Positions 50,275 through 59,876 are shown, counted from the stretch's first letter. The stretch is 64,000 nt of DNA from JAICMB01 sp963795935 (GCA_963795935.1 CAWCJO010000002.1:458188-522187); one strand, 5' to 3'. The notes: generated by a model not told the origin, from the letters alone. Numbers and translations are program-made.

Positions 50275-52457
50275 AGGCCTTCTGGGCGCAAACCATCGTC
50301 AACCTGAAGCTCACCGGGCGCGACCGCATGGTCCTGTTTTTCAACTACGCCTTCCCACTCGTCTTTTTCTTTTTTTTCGGAGGCCTGATGCACGCCGAGC
50401 GGGGCGGCGCGGCCGTGTACGTGGTCAGCATGGTGCTTACAATGGGCGTGCTCGGCAATGGATTTTTTGGCGCCGGCATGAGGGCGGCATCGGACCGGGA
50501 GCAAAATATTCTGCGCCGCTTCAAAGTCGCTCCCATCACCCCCGCTCCCATCCTGATCTCGGCCCTGCTGACGGGCTTAATCAATTATCTTCCGGCCGTG
50601 GCGCTCATTCTTGCGCTGGCGCACGGAATGTGGGCCATGCCGCTGCCGCGCCTCTTCGCATTTTTCGTGTTCGTTGCCGTCGCTCTTCTGGCTTTTCGCT
50701 CCCTCGGGCTGATCATCGCTTCTTCGGTGAACTCCATGCAGGAGAGCCAGCTCCTGGTCCAACTGCTCTATATTCCGATGCTGCTGTTGAGCATCATGCC
50801 CATCGGCGAGCTGCCCGCTTGGGCGCAGGTGGCGGCGCAATTTATTCCCGCCGGATATCTGGAGATGGGAATGCAGGGGATGCTCATCCGCAACGAGGGA
50901 TTGCTTCAGAATGCGACGCCCATTGCCGCGCTGCTGCTTACGACTGCGGTGGGCGCGTTCATCTCGATGAAGCTGTTCCGCTGGGACAAGGACGAGAAGG
51001 TGCGCCCCGCGGCCAAGCTCTGGATTCTTGCCGTGCTGGCGCCCTTCGTTCTGCTCGGCGCATATCAGACGCACACGCGCCAGGCGGTGACCAAGGCCAA
51101 GATGCTGGAGCGCTCCCTGATGCGAGGCGAGACGCTGCTGATCCGCAACGCGCGCGTCTTCACGGGCGATGGGAAAGTTCTGGAACAGGCGTCGGTGCTG
51201 ATCAAGAGCGGCAAGATCGCGCGCATTATCGAAGGGCCGGCTCCCGAAGCGCAGGCCTTCAAGGCCGAGGCGTTCGAGGGCGCGGGCAAGACCGTGTTGC
51301 CCGGCTTAAGCGACATGCACGTGCATCTGGCGGCATCGGGCGGTTTCTCAAAAGCTGCCCCGGCCGCAAATATCGAGAACGATCTGCTGCGCGAATTGGC
51401 CGCCTATCTTTACAGCGGCGTCACCAGCGTGAGGAGCGTGGGCGATCCTTTGGATGTGACGTTGCATGTCCGCGAGCTGGCAAATTCAGGCGCGAAACTG
51501 GGAGCGGAGCTGTACACATGCGGTCCGATGTTCACCGCCCCGGGGGGCCATGGTACGGAATATTTCAAGGACCTCCCGGAAGTTATCCGCAAACAGGCCG
51601 AAGCGCAGACGGTGCGTACGCCCGCTTCGCCGGACGAGGCCCGGCGGCAGGTGCGGGAGTTGAAGGCCAGGGGAGTGAACTGCATTAAAGCCATTCTCGA
51701 ATCGGGAACGAAGAACGCTCCGTTCAATCGGCTGGACACGAGCATCCTGGCCGCGATCGCGGCCGAGGCGCACGCGCAATCGCTTCCGCTCGCCGTGCAC
51801 ACGGGCGACGCGCGGGACGTGGCCGATGCCGTCGCGGTGGGGGCCGCCAGCATCGAACATGGGTCGTTTCGCGATGCCATTTCCGACGAGCTTTTCCAGA
51901 ACATGAAGGAGCGCGGCATTGCGTACGATCCGACGCTGACGGTCGCCGAATCGCTGCTCGATATCTCGAAAGGCAACATGGAGCCGCTGGAGCGGCCGCT
52001 GGTGCAGCAGGTCGTGCCCGCGGCGCTGCTGCAGTCGACGAAACAGTTCCTCGCCTCCGCCGAAGGCAAGCAACTGGGCGCGAGAATTGCCGGCTATGGC
52101 CTCGATCTGGATCTGGCGCGGCGCAACCTGCTTCGCGCCTGGCGTCTTGGAGTGACCCTTGTGACCGGGACCGACGCCGGCAATCCGCTGGTCTTTCACG
52201 GTCCGGCGGTGCATCGCGAGATGCAGTTGTGGGTGGAAGCCGGAATTCCGCCCGCTTTCGCCTTGCAGGCGGCGACGCGGAATGCGGCCATGCTGTTGGG
52301 CGAAGGCCAAAGAATTGGTACGATCCAGCCGGGGTATGATGCGAATCTCACTATCGTGGACGGGAATCCATTGAAAGACATTCGGCAAACCGCGAACGCG
52401 GAAGTCATTTTAAAAGGCGAGCGCATTAATAGCGCCGTTCTGTTCAATCAGAAATGA
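50271..52457 (+). CDS. ABC-2 permease fused to an amidohydrolase
   Basis: A 728-residue two-part protein in one uninterrupted frame. Residues 1-240 are an ABC-2 permease with six hydrophobic segments (about 21-39, 48-68, 92-118, 128-152, 160-178, 213-235), including FKVAPITPAPILISALL. A basic stretch (FRWDKDEKVRPAAK) and a seventh segment at 249-266 follow. Residues 285-728 are a COG1228-type amidohydrolase with all expected ligands: H350/H352 (SDMHVHL), K473 (CIKAILESG), H510 (AVHTGD), H530 (SIEHGS) and D635 (GTDAGNP). With a cytoplasmic N-terminus, seven segments place the enzyme outside the membrane. It overlaps the ATPase gene before it and the flavoprotein gene after it by 4 bases each. 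It probably couples export of a compound to its hydrolysis; the substrate is unknown. Confidence 0.85.
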   Translation: MKAFWAQTIVNLKLTGRDRMVLFFNYAFPLVFFFFFGGLMHAERGGAAVYVVSMVLTMGVLGNGFFGAGMRAASDREQNILRRFKVAPITPAPILISALLTGLINYLPAVALILALAHGMWAMPLPRLFAFFVFVAVALLAFRSLGLIIASSVNSMQESQLLVQLLYIPMLLLSIMPIGELPAWAQVAAQFIPAGYLEMGMQGMLIRNEGLLQNATPIAALLLTTAVGAFISMKLFRWDKDEKVRPAAKLWILAVLAPFVLLGAYQTHTRQAVTKAKMLERSLMRGETLLIRNARVFTGDGKVLEQASVLIKSGKIARIIEGPAPEAQAFKAEAFEGAGKTVLPGLSDMHVHLAASGGFSKAAPAANIENDLLRELAAYLYSGVTSVRSVGDPLDVTLHVRELANSGAKLGAELYTCGPMFTAPGGHGTEYFKDLPEVIRKQAEAQTVRTPASPDEARRQVRELKARGVNCIKAILESGTKNAPFNRLDTSILAAIAAEAHAQSLPLAVHTGDARDVADAVAVGAASIEHGSFRDAISDELFQNMKERGIAYDPTLTVAESLLDISKGNMEPLERPLVQQVVPAALLQSTKQFLASAEGKQLGARIAGYGLDLDLARRNLLRAWRLGVTLVTGTDAGNPLVFHGPAVHREMQLWVEAGIPPAFALQAATRNAAMLLGEGQRIGTIQPGYDANLTIVDGNPLKDIRQTANAEVILKGERINSAVLFNQK

Positions 52458-53392
52458 GCGCCATCGAGTACGACGCGATTATCGTGGGCGGCGGACCCGC
52501 CGGGCTGAGCGCCGCGCTGGTTCTGGGGCGCTGCCGCCGGCGCGTGCTGGTATGCGATGCGGGGCATCCTCGCAACGCCGCTTCGAGCGGAGTGCACGGC
52601 TGTTTCACTCGCGATTGCATCGCACCCTCCGAATTGCTGCGCATCGGGCGGGAGCAGCTTGCGCCGTATGGCGTGGAGTTCCGTAACGCCGTGGTGAAGC
52701 AGATTGCGCCGCGCGCGGGCGGATTCAATGTCTGCCTGGACGATGCCACGGAACTGCTGGCGCGCAAGATCCTGGTTGCCACGGGTGTGCGCGACCGGCT
52801 GCCCGAAATCGAAGGCTTGAAGGAGATGTTCGGCAAGTCCGTCCATCATTGCCCCTATTGCGATGGCTGGGAATGGCGCGATCAGCCGGTTGCCGTCTAC
52901 GCGAAAAAACAGACCGGATTCGGCATGGCGTTGGCCTTGCGCACCACCTGGAACGAAGACGTCGCGCTGCTCACCGACGGCCCCGCGCGTCTGAATTCGC
53001 AACAACGCGATGAGCTGCGCCGCTTCGACATTATCGTCCGCCAGGAGCGGATTCTGCGCCTCGAAGGACGTGACGGCATGTTGGAGCAGGTGGTTTTCAA
53101 AAAAGGCGAGCCCCTGGCGAGGCGTGCGATCTTCCTCAACACTGGATTCGAGCAGCAATGCGGCCTGGCGCGGGACATGGGCTGCTTATTCACCAGCAAG
53201 GGCGTGCTCCGCGCCGGCAAGAACGAAGAGACCAACATCCCCGGCGTTTACGTCGCGGGCGATGCCTCGCGCGACGTGCAGATGGTCATCGTAGCGGCCG
53301 CCGAGGGTGTCAAAGCCGCGAAGGCCATCAACGAAGATCTGCAAAGAGAGACCCGCGCAAGCTCGGCCAGGCCGGCGCGAATTGAATTTTAA
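52454..53392 (+). CDS. thioredoxin-reductase-like FAD flavoprotein
   Basis: A 312-residue protein with two dinucleotide domains: FAD motif DAIIVGGGPAGLSAALVLG at the N-terminus, HPRNAASSGVHG, a CPYC redox pair in HHCPYCDGWEW (about residues 133-136), and the C-terminal GVYVAGDASRDVQMVIVAAAEG. The CxxC matches thioredoxin reductase and related small-molecule dithiol oxidases such as those finishing secondary metabolites (GliT/HlmI type). The NADPH domain is less typical (AVYAKKQTGFGMAL has no clear GxGxxA). It is the third overlapping gene of the ABC fusion operon, so it likely modifies or protects the exported compound. Confidence 0.8.
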   Translation: MSAIEYDAIIVGGGPAGLSAALVLGRCRRRVLVCDAGHPRNAASSGVHGCFTRDCIAPSELLRIGREQLAPYGVEFRNAVVKQIAPRAGGFNVCLDDATELLARKILVATGVRDRLPEIEGLKEMFGKSVHHCPYCDGWEWRDQPVAVYAKKQTGFGMALALRTTWNEDVALLTDGPARLNSQQRDELRRFDIIVRQERILRLEGRDGMLEQVVFKKGEPLARRAIFLNTGFEQQCGLARDMGCLFTSKGVLRAGKNEETNIPGVYVAGDASRDVQMVIVAAAEGVKAAKAINEDLQRETRASSARPARIEF

Positions 53393-53462
53393 TACATACC
53401 TCGGCTATATCCGGCTAACCAGGAGGAGGGTCGTCCGTCTACCCTATGTGCCTTGGATTCGG

Positions 53463-53475
53463 GTAGAATATCTAC
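53463..53475 (+). promoter_or_regulatory. PadR promoter/operator palindrome
   Basis: GTAGA-ATA-TCTAC is a perfect 5-3-5 palindrome and covers a -10-like TAGAAT (53464-53469), 13 bases before the padR ATG at 53483. PadR proteins bind short palindromes and repress their own promoter, so this is a good candidate site. Confidence 0.5.
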
Positions 53476-53482
53476 TAACGCT

Positions 53483-53839
53483 ATGCCGGACCAATCCTCC
53501 AACCGGATAGAGCTGTTGCAAGGAACGCTGGATATGCTGATCCTGCGCACGCTGCTGTTTGGTCCCGCGCACGGGCATCAAATCGCAAAACACATCCAGC
53601 GAAGCACCGATGAGGTCCTGCGGGTCGAACATGGATCGCTATATCCCGCGCTACATAGGCTGGAACGTAAAGGCTGGATTGCGGCGAAATGGGAGCGGGC
53701 CGGCAAAGATCTGAAGCGCGAATTCAAGTATTACCGGCTCACGCCCGCTGGTAAGAAACGCCTCGTGGCAGAGGAATCGAGATGGAAACAAATGACCTCC
53801 GCGATCGCGCGAATCATGTGGCCGGTCAAGGAAAACTGA
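53483..53839 (+). CDS. PadR family transcriptional regulator
   Basis: A 118-residue winged-helix regulator: LLQGTLDMLILRTLLFGPAH, GHQIAKHIQRSTDEVL, VEHGSLYPALHRLERKGWI and KYYRLTPAGKKRL, the full PadR N-domain, with a short C-terminal helix. In acidobacteria this class is regularly paired with a duplicated permease, as here; the permease gene starts one base after the padR stop. It probably senses a small molecule and represses the pair. Confidence 0.9.
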   Translation: MPDQSSNRIELLQGTLDMLILRTLLFGPAHGHQIAKHIQRSTDEVLRVEHGSLYPALHRLERKGWIAAKWERAGKDLKREFKYYRLTPAGKKRLVAEESRWKQMTSAIARIMWPVKEN

Positions 53840-53840
53840 G

Positions 53841-56507
53841 ATGCTCTGGGGGTCGCGTAAGAAACGCGAGGAGGACCTGGAGCGCGAGCTTCGTTCGGAC
53901 CTGGAATTGGAGGCTGCCGAGCAGCGGGAAAGTGGCCTGCCCGCCGCCGAAGCCCGTTACGCCGCGCGGCGCGCGTTCGGCAACACGACTCTGATCAAAG
54001 AGGAAGTGCGCGAAATGTGGGGCTGGACTTCTTTGGAACGGTTTTGGCAAGACCTATGCTACGGTGTTCGCCAGCTAAGGCTCAGCCCCGTGTTCGCGCT
54101 CGTGACTATCTCGTCGCTTGCGTTGGGAATTGGCGCAAACACGGCAATCTTTCAATTGCTCGACACGGTTCGTTTGCGCAGTCTGCCGGTGCCGAATCCC
54201 CAGGAACTGGCCGAAGTGCGGGTCGCGAATGGTAACGGCATGGGCGTGAATATCGGCGACAATCCCCAGATGACAAATCCTCTCTGGGAGGAATTTCGGG
54301 ACCACCAGGAGGCCTTTTCAGGCGTCTTCGCCTGGGGCACGGATACGTTTCGTCTGGGCGAGGGAGCGGCTGCGCGCAATGTGCACGGACTTTGGGTAAG
54401 CGGCAGTTTTTTTCCTGTGCTAGATATTTCCCCCGTTCGCGGCCGCCTGCTCAACATTCGAGACGATCATAACGGCTGCGGACCTTCGGTTGCAGTGATC
54501 AGCTATGGTCTGTGGCAGAGCCAATTTGGCGGCATCGATTCGGCCATCGGCAGCAATCTCACGATTCAGGATCGTTCTTTTGAAATGATTGGCGTAAGTC
54601 CACCGGGGTTTGTGGGGCTGGACGTCGGCAGGAGCTTCGATGTGGCGCTGCCGATTTGTTCCCTGGCAACTCTTCAATCGACGAACGCTTCCTTTGGGCG
54701 GCCTGATGTTTGGTGGCTCACCGTAATGGGACGGTTGAAACGCGGTTGGACTCTGGAACGCGCATCTGCACACCTCGGCGCGATCAGCCGTGGCCTATTC
54801 GAGGCGACCGTACCCCATGGTTATCAAGCCTCTTCGCTCGAAAAATATCGAAAATTCCGGCTCGCCGCTTACCCGGCTGGAAAGGGAGTGAGTTCGCTGC
54901 GCCAGACATTTGACGCATCGCTTTGGGTCCTCCTCGGGATTACCGCTCTGGTGCTGCTTATTGCTTGCGCCAATATCGCGAATCTGATGCTTGCCCGCGC
55001 CGGTACACGCGGGCGGGAAATCGCGGTGCGGCTGGCGCTGGGAGCATCGCGCCAGCGTTTGATACAGCAGTTATTATCGGAAAGCCTGCTGCTCGCCCTC
55101 ATTGGCGCCCTGCTTGGTCTCTGCCTGGCTCGGGCCCTCAGCCACTCGATCATATGGTTCGTCAGCACGGAGACCAATGTGTTGCAGCTAGACCTGAGCC
55201 TCGACTGGCGTGTCATGATCTTCACCGCCGTGGCCGCGATTCTGACTTGCGTGATATTCGGCCTTGTGCCTGCCCTCATTTCGTCGCGAACGGAATCAGG
55301 CGCGGCGATGAAGGCGGGAACCCGCGGCGCCACAGCAAGCCGGGAGCGCTTTTCATTTCAGCGTATCCTTGTGATCTCTCAAATTGCGATCTCACTCGTA
55401 CTGCTTACCAGTGCTCTCCTGTTTGTGCGTAGTTTCAGGAATCTCATGACATTCAACCCAGGTTTTCGCGAGCAGGGCATCCTGCTGACCCAGATAAACT
55501 TCAGAAGCCTTCGACCACAGCCCCTTAAGCCATTGCAACGCGGATTGCTCGACGAGATTCGGAGCTTTCCTCAGGTTCAATCGGCCGCCATGTCAACTCA
55601 CGTCCCGCTCGACGGCAGCAGTTGGACGCTCGGTTTTTATCTCAATGGCTTTCGTGGTTCATCGAAATTCACCTGGGTCAGCACCCAATACTTTGACACG
55701 TTGCGCATTCCTGTCTTGTCTGGGCGCGATTTCAACGATCGCGATACGGAGTCGTCGCCGCGAGTGGCTATCGTGAACGAAACGTTTGTTCGCGAGTTTT
55801 GCGGTGGTGCGAATCCGATCGGCAGAACGATCTTGAGCATAGCCGAGCCGAACTATCCCGCTGCTACCTACGAAATCGCCGGCATAGTGAGGGATACGAA
55901 ATATGCAAGCTTGCGCGAGGCGACCCCGCCCGAAGTGTTTGGTGCTGCACAACAGTATCCCACCGAAGGACCATGGGGTCCAATCTTCATCCGCTCATCC
56001 GCCCCCATGTCGAGCTTGATTTCAGCGGTTAAAGATAAGCTCGGCCGCGCTCATCCCACTATGCAAATGGATTTTCAAATCTACCAGACGGCAATCCGCG
56101 ACCGCCTCATTGTAGAGCGCCTCATGGCGGCGCTCTCGGGCTTTTTCGGCGCACTGGCGATTGTGCTCGCGACAGTTGGTCTGTACGGCGTCATCTCATA
56201 TATCGTGATCCGGCGCCGTAGCGAGATTGGAATCCGCGCAGCCCTCGGCGCTAACAGGGGCCAGATCGTCGGAATGGTGATGAACGAAGCAGGGCTGCTG
56301 CTGCTCATTGGAGTTGTAATTGGGATAGCGCTCTCTTTAGCTGCGGGACGCGGCGCCAGCTCGCTCTTGTTCGGCTTAAAACCGTACGACCCGCCGACGC
56401 TAGTGACGGCCGCCGGACTGCTTGGCGCGATCGGGGCCGTGGCTAGTTTTCTACCCGCGCGCCGCGCTTCGAAAGTCGATCCGGCGCTGGCCTTGAGATA
56501 CGAATGA
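53841..56507 (+). CDS. ADOP-type duplicated FtsX/MacB permease
   Basis: An 888-residue permease of the acidobacterial duplicated orphan class. A cytoplasmic N-terminal helix pair (RKKREEDLERELRSDLELEA, RAFGNTTLIKEEVREMW) leads to one MacB periplasmic domain, then FtsX helices (SLWVLLGITALVLLIACANI, the conserved ANIANLMLARA-type start, IAVRLALGASRQRLIQQLL). A second periplasmic domain and a second FtsX unit follow (LATVGLYGVISYIVIRRR, EIGIRAALGANRGQI), ending KVDPALALRYE. No ATPase gene is next to it, as is usual for this orphan class. It was read uninterrupted. Confidence 0.9.
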   Translation: MLWGSRKKREEDLERELRSDLELEAAEQRESGLPAAEARYAARRAFGNTTLIKEEVREMWGWTSLERFWQDLCYGVRQLRLSPVFALVTISSLALGIGANTAIFQLLDTVRLRSLPVPNPQELAEVRVANGNGMGVNIGDNPQMTNPLWEEFRDHQEAFSGVFAWGTDTFRLGEGAAARNVHGLWVSGSFFPVLDISPVRGRLLNIRDDHNGCGPSVAVISYGLWQSQFGGIDSAIGSNLTIQDRSFEMIGVSPPGFVGLDVGRSFDVALPICSLATLQSTNASFGRPDVWWLTVMGRLKRGWTLERASAHLGAISRGLFEATVPHGYQASSLEKYRKFRLAAYPAGKGVSSLRQTFDASLWVLLGITALVLLIACANIANLMLARAGTRGREIAVRLALGASRQRLIQQLLSESLLLALIGALLGLCLARALSHSIIWFVSTETNVLQLDLSLDWRVMIFTAVAAILTCVIFGLVPALISSRTESGAAMKAGTRGATASRERFSFQRILVISQIAISLVLLTSALLFVRSFRNLMTFNPGFREQGILLTQINFRSLRPQPLKPLQRGLLDEIRSFPQVQSAAMSTHVPLDGSSWTLGFYLNGFRGSSKFTWVSTQYFDTLRIPVLSGRDFNDRDTESSPRVAIVNETFVREFCGGANPIGRTILSIAEPNYPAATYEIAGIVRDTKYASLREATPPEVFGAAQQYPTEGPWGPIFIRSSAPMSSLISAVKDKLGRAHPTMQMDFQIYQTAIRDRLIVERLMAALSGFFGALAIVLATVGLYGVISYIVIRRRSEIGIRAALGANRGQIVGMVMNEAGLLLLIGVVIGIALSLAAGRGASSLLFGLKPYDPPTLVTAAGLLGAIGAVASFLPARRASKVDPALALRYE

Positions 56508-56560
56508 AACATGGCGCATTTTTACCGAATCGATCGTGGGAAACAGGTTTTCGTATTAAG

Positions 56561-57571
56561 CTAAGACCCGCCCTCGCCGGGCGCCAACACCGCCGCGCCG
56601 CGGATCTCATCGTGCTTCAGCGCGTTCAACGCCACGTTCGCTTCCGCCATGGCGAACAGCCGCGTCTCCGTGTGAATCGGAATTTCAGCAGCGATTTTGA
56701 GAAAATCTTCCCCGTCCCGCCGCGTATTGTTCGCCACGCTGCGAATCACGCGCTCATGATAAAGAATGTCGTAATCGAATTGTGGAATGGGGCTCATGTG
56801 AATGCCCCCCAGCACCACCGCGCCGCCCTTCTTTAGCGTCTTCAAGGCGGCGGGAACGAGTTCTCCGGCGGGCGCGAAGACAATCACAGCGTCCAGTTTT
56901 TCAGGCGGCTGATCGAACGATCCGCCCGTCCACACCGCCCCCAGTTCCGCCGCTAGGCCGGCGTGGCGAGGCTCGCGGCTGAAAGCATAAACGTCCACTC
57001 CCCAATGGCGCGCGACCTGAATCGCCACGTGCGCCGCCGCGCCGAAGCCTGACAAGCCCAGCCGCGCGCCGCTCGACACGCCCGCCAGGCGCAGGCAGCG
57101 GAACCCGATGATGCCGGCGCACAGCAGCGGCGCCGCGTGCAGGTCGGCGAAGCCCTGGGGCAGTGCATAGACGAACGATTCGGGCGCGACGATATATTCG
57201 GCGTAACCGCCGTCCACCGTGTATCCCGTAAAATCGGGGGCGTCGCAGAGGTTTTCGCGACCGGAGCGGCAATATTCGCAGGTTCCGTCGGTGTGGTAAA
57301 GCCACGCCACGCCCACGCGATCGCCGCGCTCGAAACGCCGCGCCCCTTCTCCGGTCTCATCCACGACCCCGACTACCTGATGCCCCGGGATCACGGGCGA
57401 TTTGCGCGGCGGAAGCTCGCCTTCGGTGACGTGCAGGTCCGTGCGGCAGACCCCGCAGGCGCGCACTTTGACGCGCAACTGCTTCGCGCCTGGCCGCGGC
57501 GTAGGGACTTCGGCCCATTCGAGAGGATTGCTCTCGACCGGCGCGGGGGCGCGGAGCACGCAGGCCTTCAT
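56561..57571 (-). CDS. zinc-dependent alcohol dehydrogenase
   Basis: A 336-residue medium-chain dehydrogenase. Catalytic zinc ligands are Cys42 (RACGVCRTDLHVTEG), His64 (VIPGHQVVG) and a later Cys near LHAAPLLCAGIIG. The structural zinc cysteines are in GTCEYCRSGRENLC, and the NAD(P) loop is LGLSGFGAAAHVAIQ. GHQ replaces the usual GHE, so the zinc-shell Glu is changed. This matches the propanol-preferring/AdhA-like group, which uses NAD(P). The start MKACVL was chosen 14 codons inside the longest frame. It is divergent from the aminotransferase gene. Confidence 0.85.
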   Translation of the reverse strand: MKACVLRAPAPVESNPLEWAEVPTPRPGAKQLRVKVRACGVCRTDLHVTEGELPPRKSPVIPGHQVVGVVDETGEGARRFERGDRVGVAWLYHTDGTCEYCRSGRENLCDAPDFTGYTVDGGYAEYIVAPESFVYALPQGFADLHAAPLLCAGIIGFRCLRLAGVSSGARLGLSGFGAAAHVAIQVARHWGVDVYAFSREPRHAGLAAELGAVWTGGSFDQPPEKLDAVIVFAPAGELVPAALKTLKKGGAVVLGGIHMSPIPQFDYDILYHERVIRSVANNTRRDGEDFLKIAAEIPIHTETRLFAMAEANVALNALKHDEIRGAAVLAPGEGGS

Positions 57572-57630
57572 CTGCTTACAGGCTAGCGCGTGCTCTCTTG
57601 CTGCGCGCGCCAAACGTACAATGAGATTTC

Positions 57631-58824
57631 ATGCCGTCCTTTTCCAACGAGTTTTATCGGATCGAGAAGCTACCGCCATACGTGTTCGCGGTGATCAATG
57701 AGATGCGGGCCAAGGCGAGGGCCGCGGGAAAGGACGTCATCGATCTGGGGATGGGCAACCCCGATGGCCCCACGCCCGAACCGGTGGTCGACAAGCTGAT
57801 CGAGGCGGCGCGCAATCCGAAAAATCACCGCTATTCCATGTCGCGCGGATTGCCGCATCTGCGCAACGAGATCGTCCGCCGCTACCGCGACATTTACGAG
57901 GTCGAGCTGGATCCCGAAACGGAAGCGATCGCGACCATCGGCGCCAAGGACGCCCTCGCCCACCTGCTATTCGCCGTGATCGGACCGGGCGACGTGGTGG
58001 TGGTGCCGAATCCCTGCTATCCGATTCATCACTACGGCGTGATTATGGCCGAGGGCCACGCCTGCATGTTGCCGTTGCGCGATCCCGCGAGTTTTCTCGA
58101 CACGCTCGAGGATTTATACCGGCGTTCATCCACGCCTCCCAAGATGATCCTGGTGTCGTTCCCGCACAATCCCACGACGCAGTGCGTCGACCTGGATTTC
58201 TTTCGCAACCTGGTCGCGTTGGCCTTACGGCACCGGACCATGATCGTGCACGATTTTGCGTACGCCGACATCGGCTTCGACGGCTATCGCGCGCCCAGCA
58301 TTCTGCAAGTGGAAGGCGCCAAAGAGATCGCGGTGGAGATTTACTCGCTCTCGAAAAGCTTCAATATGGCCGGCTGGCGCGTCGGATTCTGCGTGGGGAA
58401 TGCCAAGCTGATCGCGGCGCTTGCCAGGATCAAAAGCTATCTCGATTACGGCATATTCCAGCCCATCCAGATCGCGTCCATTGTCGCGTTGCGGGAATGC
58501 GGCGAGACGACCGCGCATATCCGCCAAACATACCAGACCAGGCGCGACGTGCTGATCGGCGGGCTCAAACGCGCCGGGTGGCCGGTCGAGCCGCCGCGCG
58601 GATCTATGTTCGTATGGGCGCCTTTGCCGCCGCAATTTGCCCCGCTCGGGTCGCTCGATTTCGCCAAGCTTCTAATGGAAAAGGCGCTCGTCGCGGTGTC
58701 GCCGGGAATCGGCTTCGGTCCCCTCGGCGAAGGCCATGTGCGGTTCGGACTCGTGGAAAACGAACACCGCATCCGTCAAGCTGCAAAGTCGATTCAAAAA
58801 TTCATGAAAGCCGGGCTGGATTAG
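57631..58824 (+). CDS. alanine-type (AlaC-like) class I aminotransferase
   Basis: A 397-residue PLP enzyme: VIDLGMGNPDGPTPEPVVDK, RYSMSRGLPHLRNEI, VVVPNPCYPIHHYG, VSFPHNPTTQCVDL, HDFAYADIGFDGY, and the Schiff-base Lys242 in SLSKSFNMAGWRVGF, ending in a substrate Arg (HVRFGLVENEHRI). This is the glutamate-pyruvate (AlaC) and LL-diaminopimelate aminotransferase-like group. It is cytosolic, without a signal. It is followed after 29 bases by the damaged GNAT gene. Confidence 0.85.
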   Translation: MPSFSNEFYRIEKLPPYVFAVINEMRAKARAAGKDVIDLGMGNPDGPTPEPVVDKLIEAARNPKNHRYSMSRGLPHLRNEIVRRYRDIYEVELDPETEAIATIGAKDALAHLLFAVIGPGDVVVVPNPCYPIHHYGVIMAEGHACMLPLRDPASFLDTLEDLYRRSSTPPKMILVSFPHNPTTQCVDLDFFRNLVALALRHRTMIVHDFAYADIGFDGYRAPSILQVEGAKEIAVEIYSLSKSFNMAGWRVGFCVGNAKLIAALARIKSYLDYGIFQPIQIASIVALRECGETTAHIRQTYQTRRDVLIGGLKRAGWPVEPPRGSMFVWAPLPPQFAPLGSLDFAKLLMEKALVAVSPGIGFGPLGEGHVRFGLVENEHRIRQAAKSIQKFMKAGLD

Positions 58825-58853
58825 AGACGGTTTACAAGTGATAGGCTAACCAA

Positions 58854-59819
58854 ATGGCCGCTCGAACGGACCCGCACGCAGCCGGTATTGTGGAGCTGCG
58901 GCAGGTTCGCGGCTGCGATCTCGATGCGCTGCTGGAGGAAGAGACCACCACGTGGCGCGAGATGCTCGACTGGGATTTCGGTCTCGGCCGGCTTAGTCCG
59001 GCGCTTTCTGGATTTGCAGTCCCTCACCGGGTATGCGCTGCTGGCCAACGGGCGCGTCGTCGGCTACTCCTATTTCGTCGCGGAGGAGCGCAAGGGATTA
59101 ATCGGCGATCTCTACGTCTTGAGCGAATTTGCAACGCCCGATACGGAGGGCCGGCTGCTCGCAACCGTGCTCGACGGCATGGTGAAGTCGCCGCTGATTC
59201 ACCGCGTCGAATCGCAGCTGATGATGCTGCGCCATGGCGCCGACATCGCGCTCCCGTACTGGCGCTACCTGAAAGTGTATGCTAGGAATTTTCTGGAAAT
59301 CGACCTCCAGCGCGCCCTCGAGCTGCCTCCCTCGGCGGCGGCGCGGGCCTTCGCGATCGACAACTGGACCGAACGCAAGCAGGACGAAGCCGCGCAACTG
59401 ATCGCCGCCGCCTACCGCGGACACATCGACAGCGAGATCAACGATCAATATCGCTCGCCCGCTGGCGCGCGGCGTTTTCTGATGAATATCGTCCAGTATC
59501 CGGGATGCGGCTCCTTTTTCCACCGGCCTCCTATGTGGCGGTCGAGCCGCACGCCGGACGCCTGGCGGGAATCTGCCTCAGCAGCCTCGTCGCCGACGAC
59601 ATCGGGCACATCACGCAGGTATGCGCCTCCAATGCGGCGCGCGGCCGCGGCATCGGGTACGAGCTGCTGCGGCGCTCGCTCGAATCGCTGGCCCGCAACA
59701 ACTGCCGCCGCGCCAGCCTCACCGTGACGGCGGCCAACACGCAGGCGATCGCGGTTTACGAGCGCATGGGATTCATCAAACGGCGCGACTTCTCCGCGTA
59801 CGTTTGGGATGGGTTTTGA
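58854..59819 (+). pseudogene. GNAT N-acetyltransferase-like protein, two frameshifts
   Basis: The N-terminal 50 residues (AAGIVELRQVRGCDLDALLE, TTTWREMLDWDFG) are in one frame. From about 59000 the protein goes on in a second frame (RRFLDLQSLTGYALLANGRV, VGYSYFVAEERKGLIGDLYV, LIHRVESQLMMLRHG). From about 59510 it continues in a third (ASYVAVEPHAGRLAG, HITQVCASNAARGRGIGYEL, ASLTVTAANTQAIAVYERMG). The last part carries the acetyl-CoA loop (R-G-x-G-I-G) of the GNAT fold; the N-terminal half looks like a second, degenerate GNAT unit. The repaired length is about 320 residues and the substrate is unknown. Confidence 0.7.
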
Positions 59820-59876
59820 TAGGCGGCGGATCCGGCGCCCTTGAATCCCGAAGCGGCGCCGTCACTTGTCACCGTT

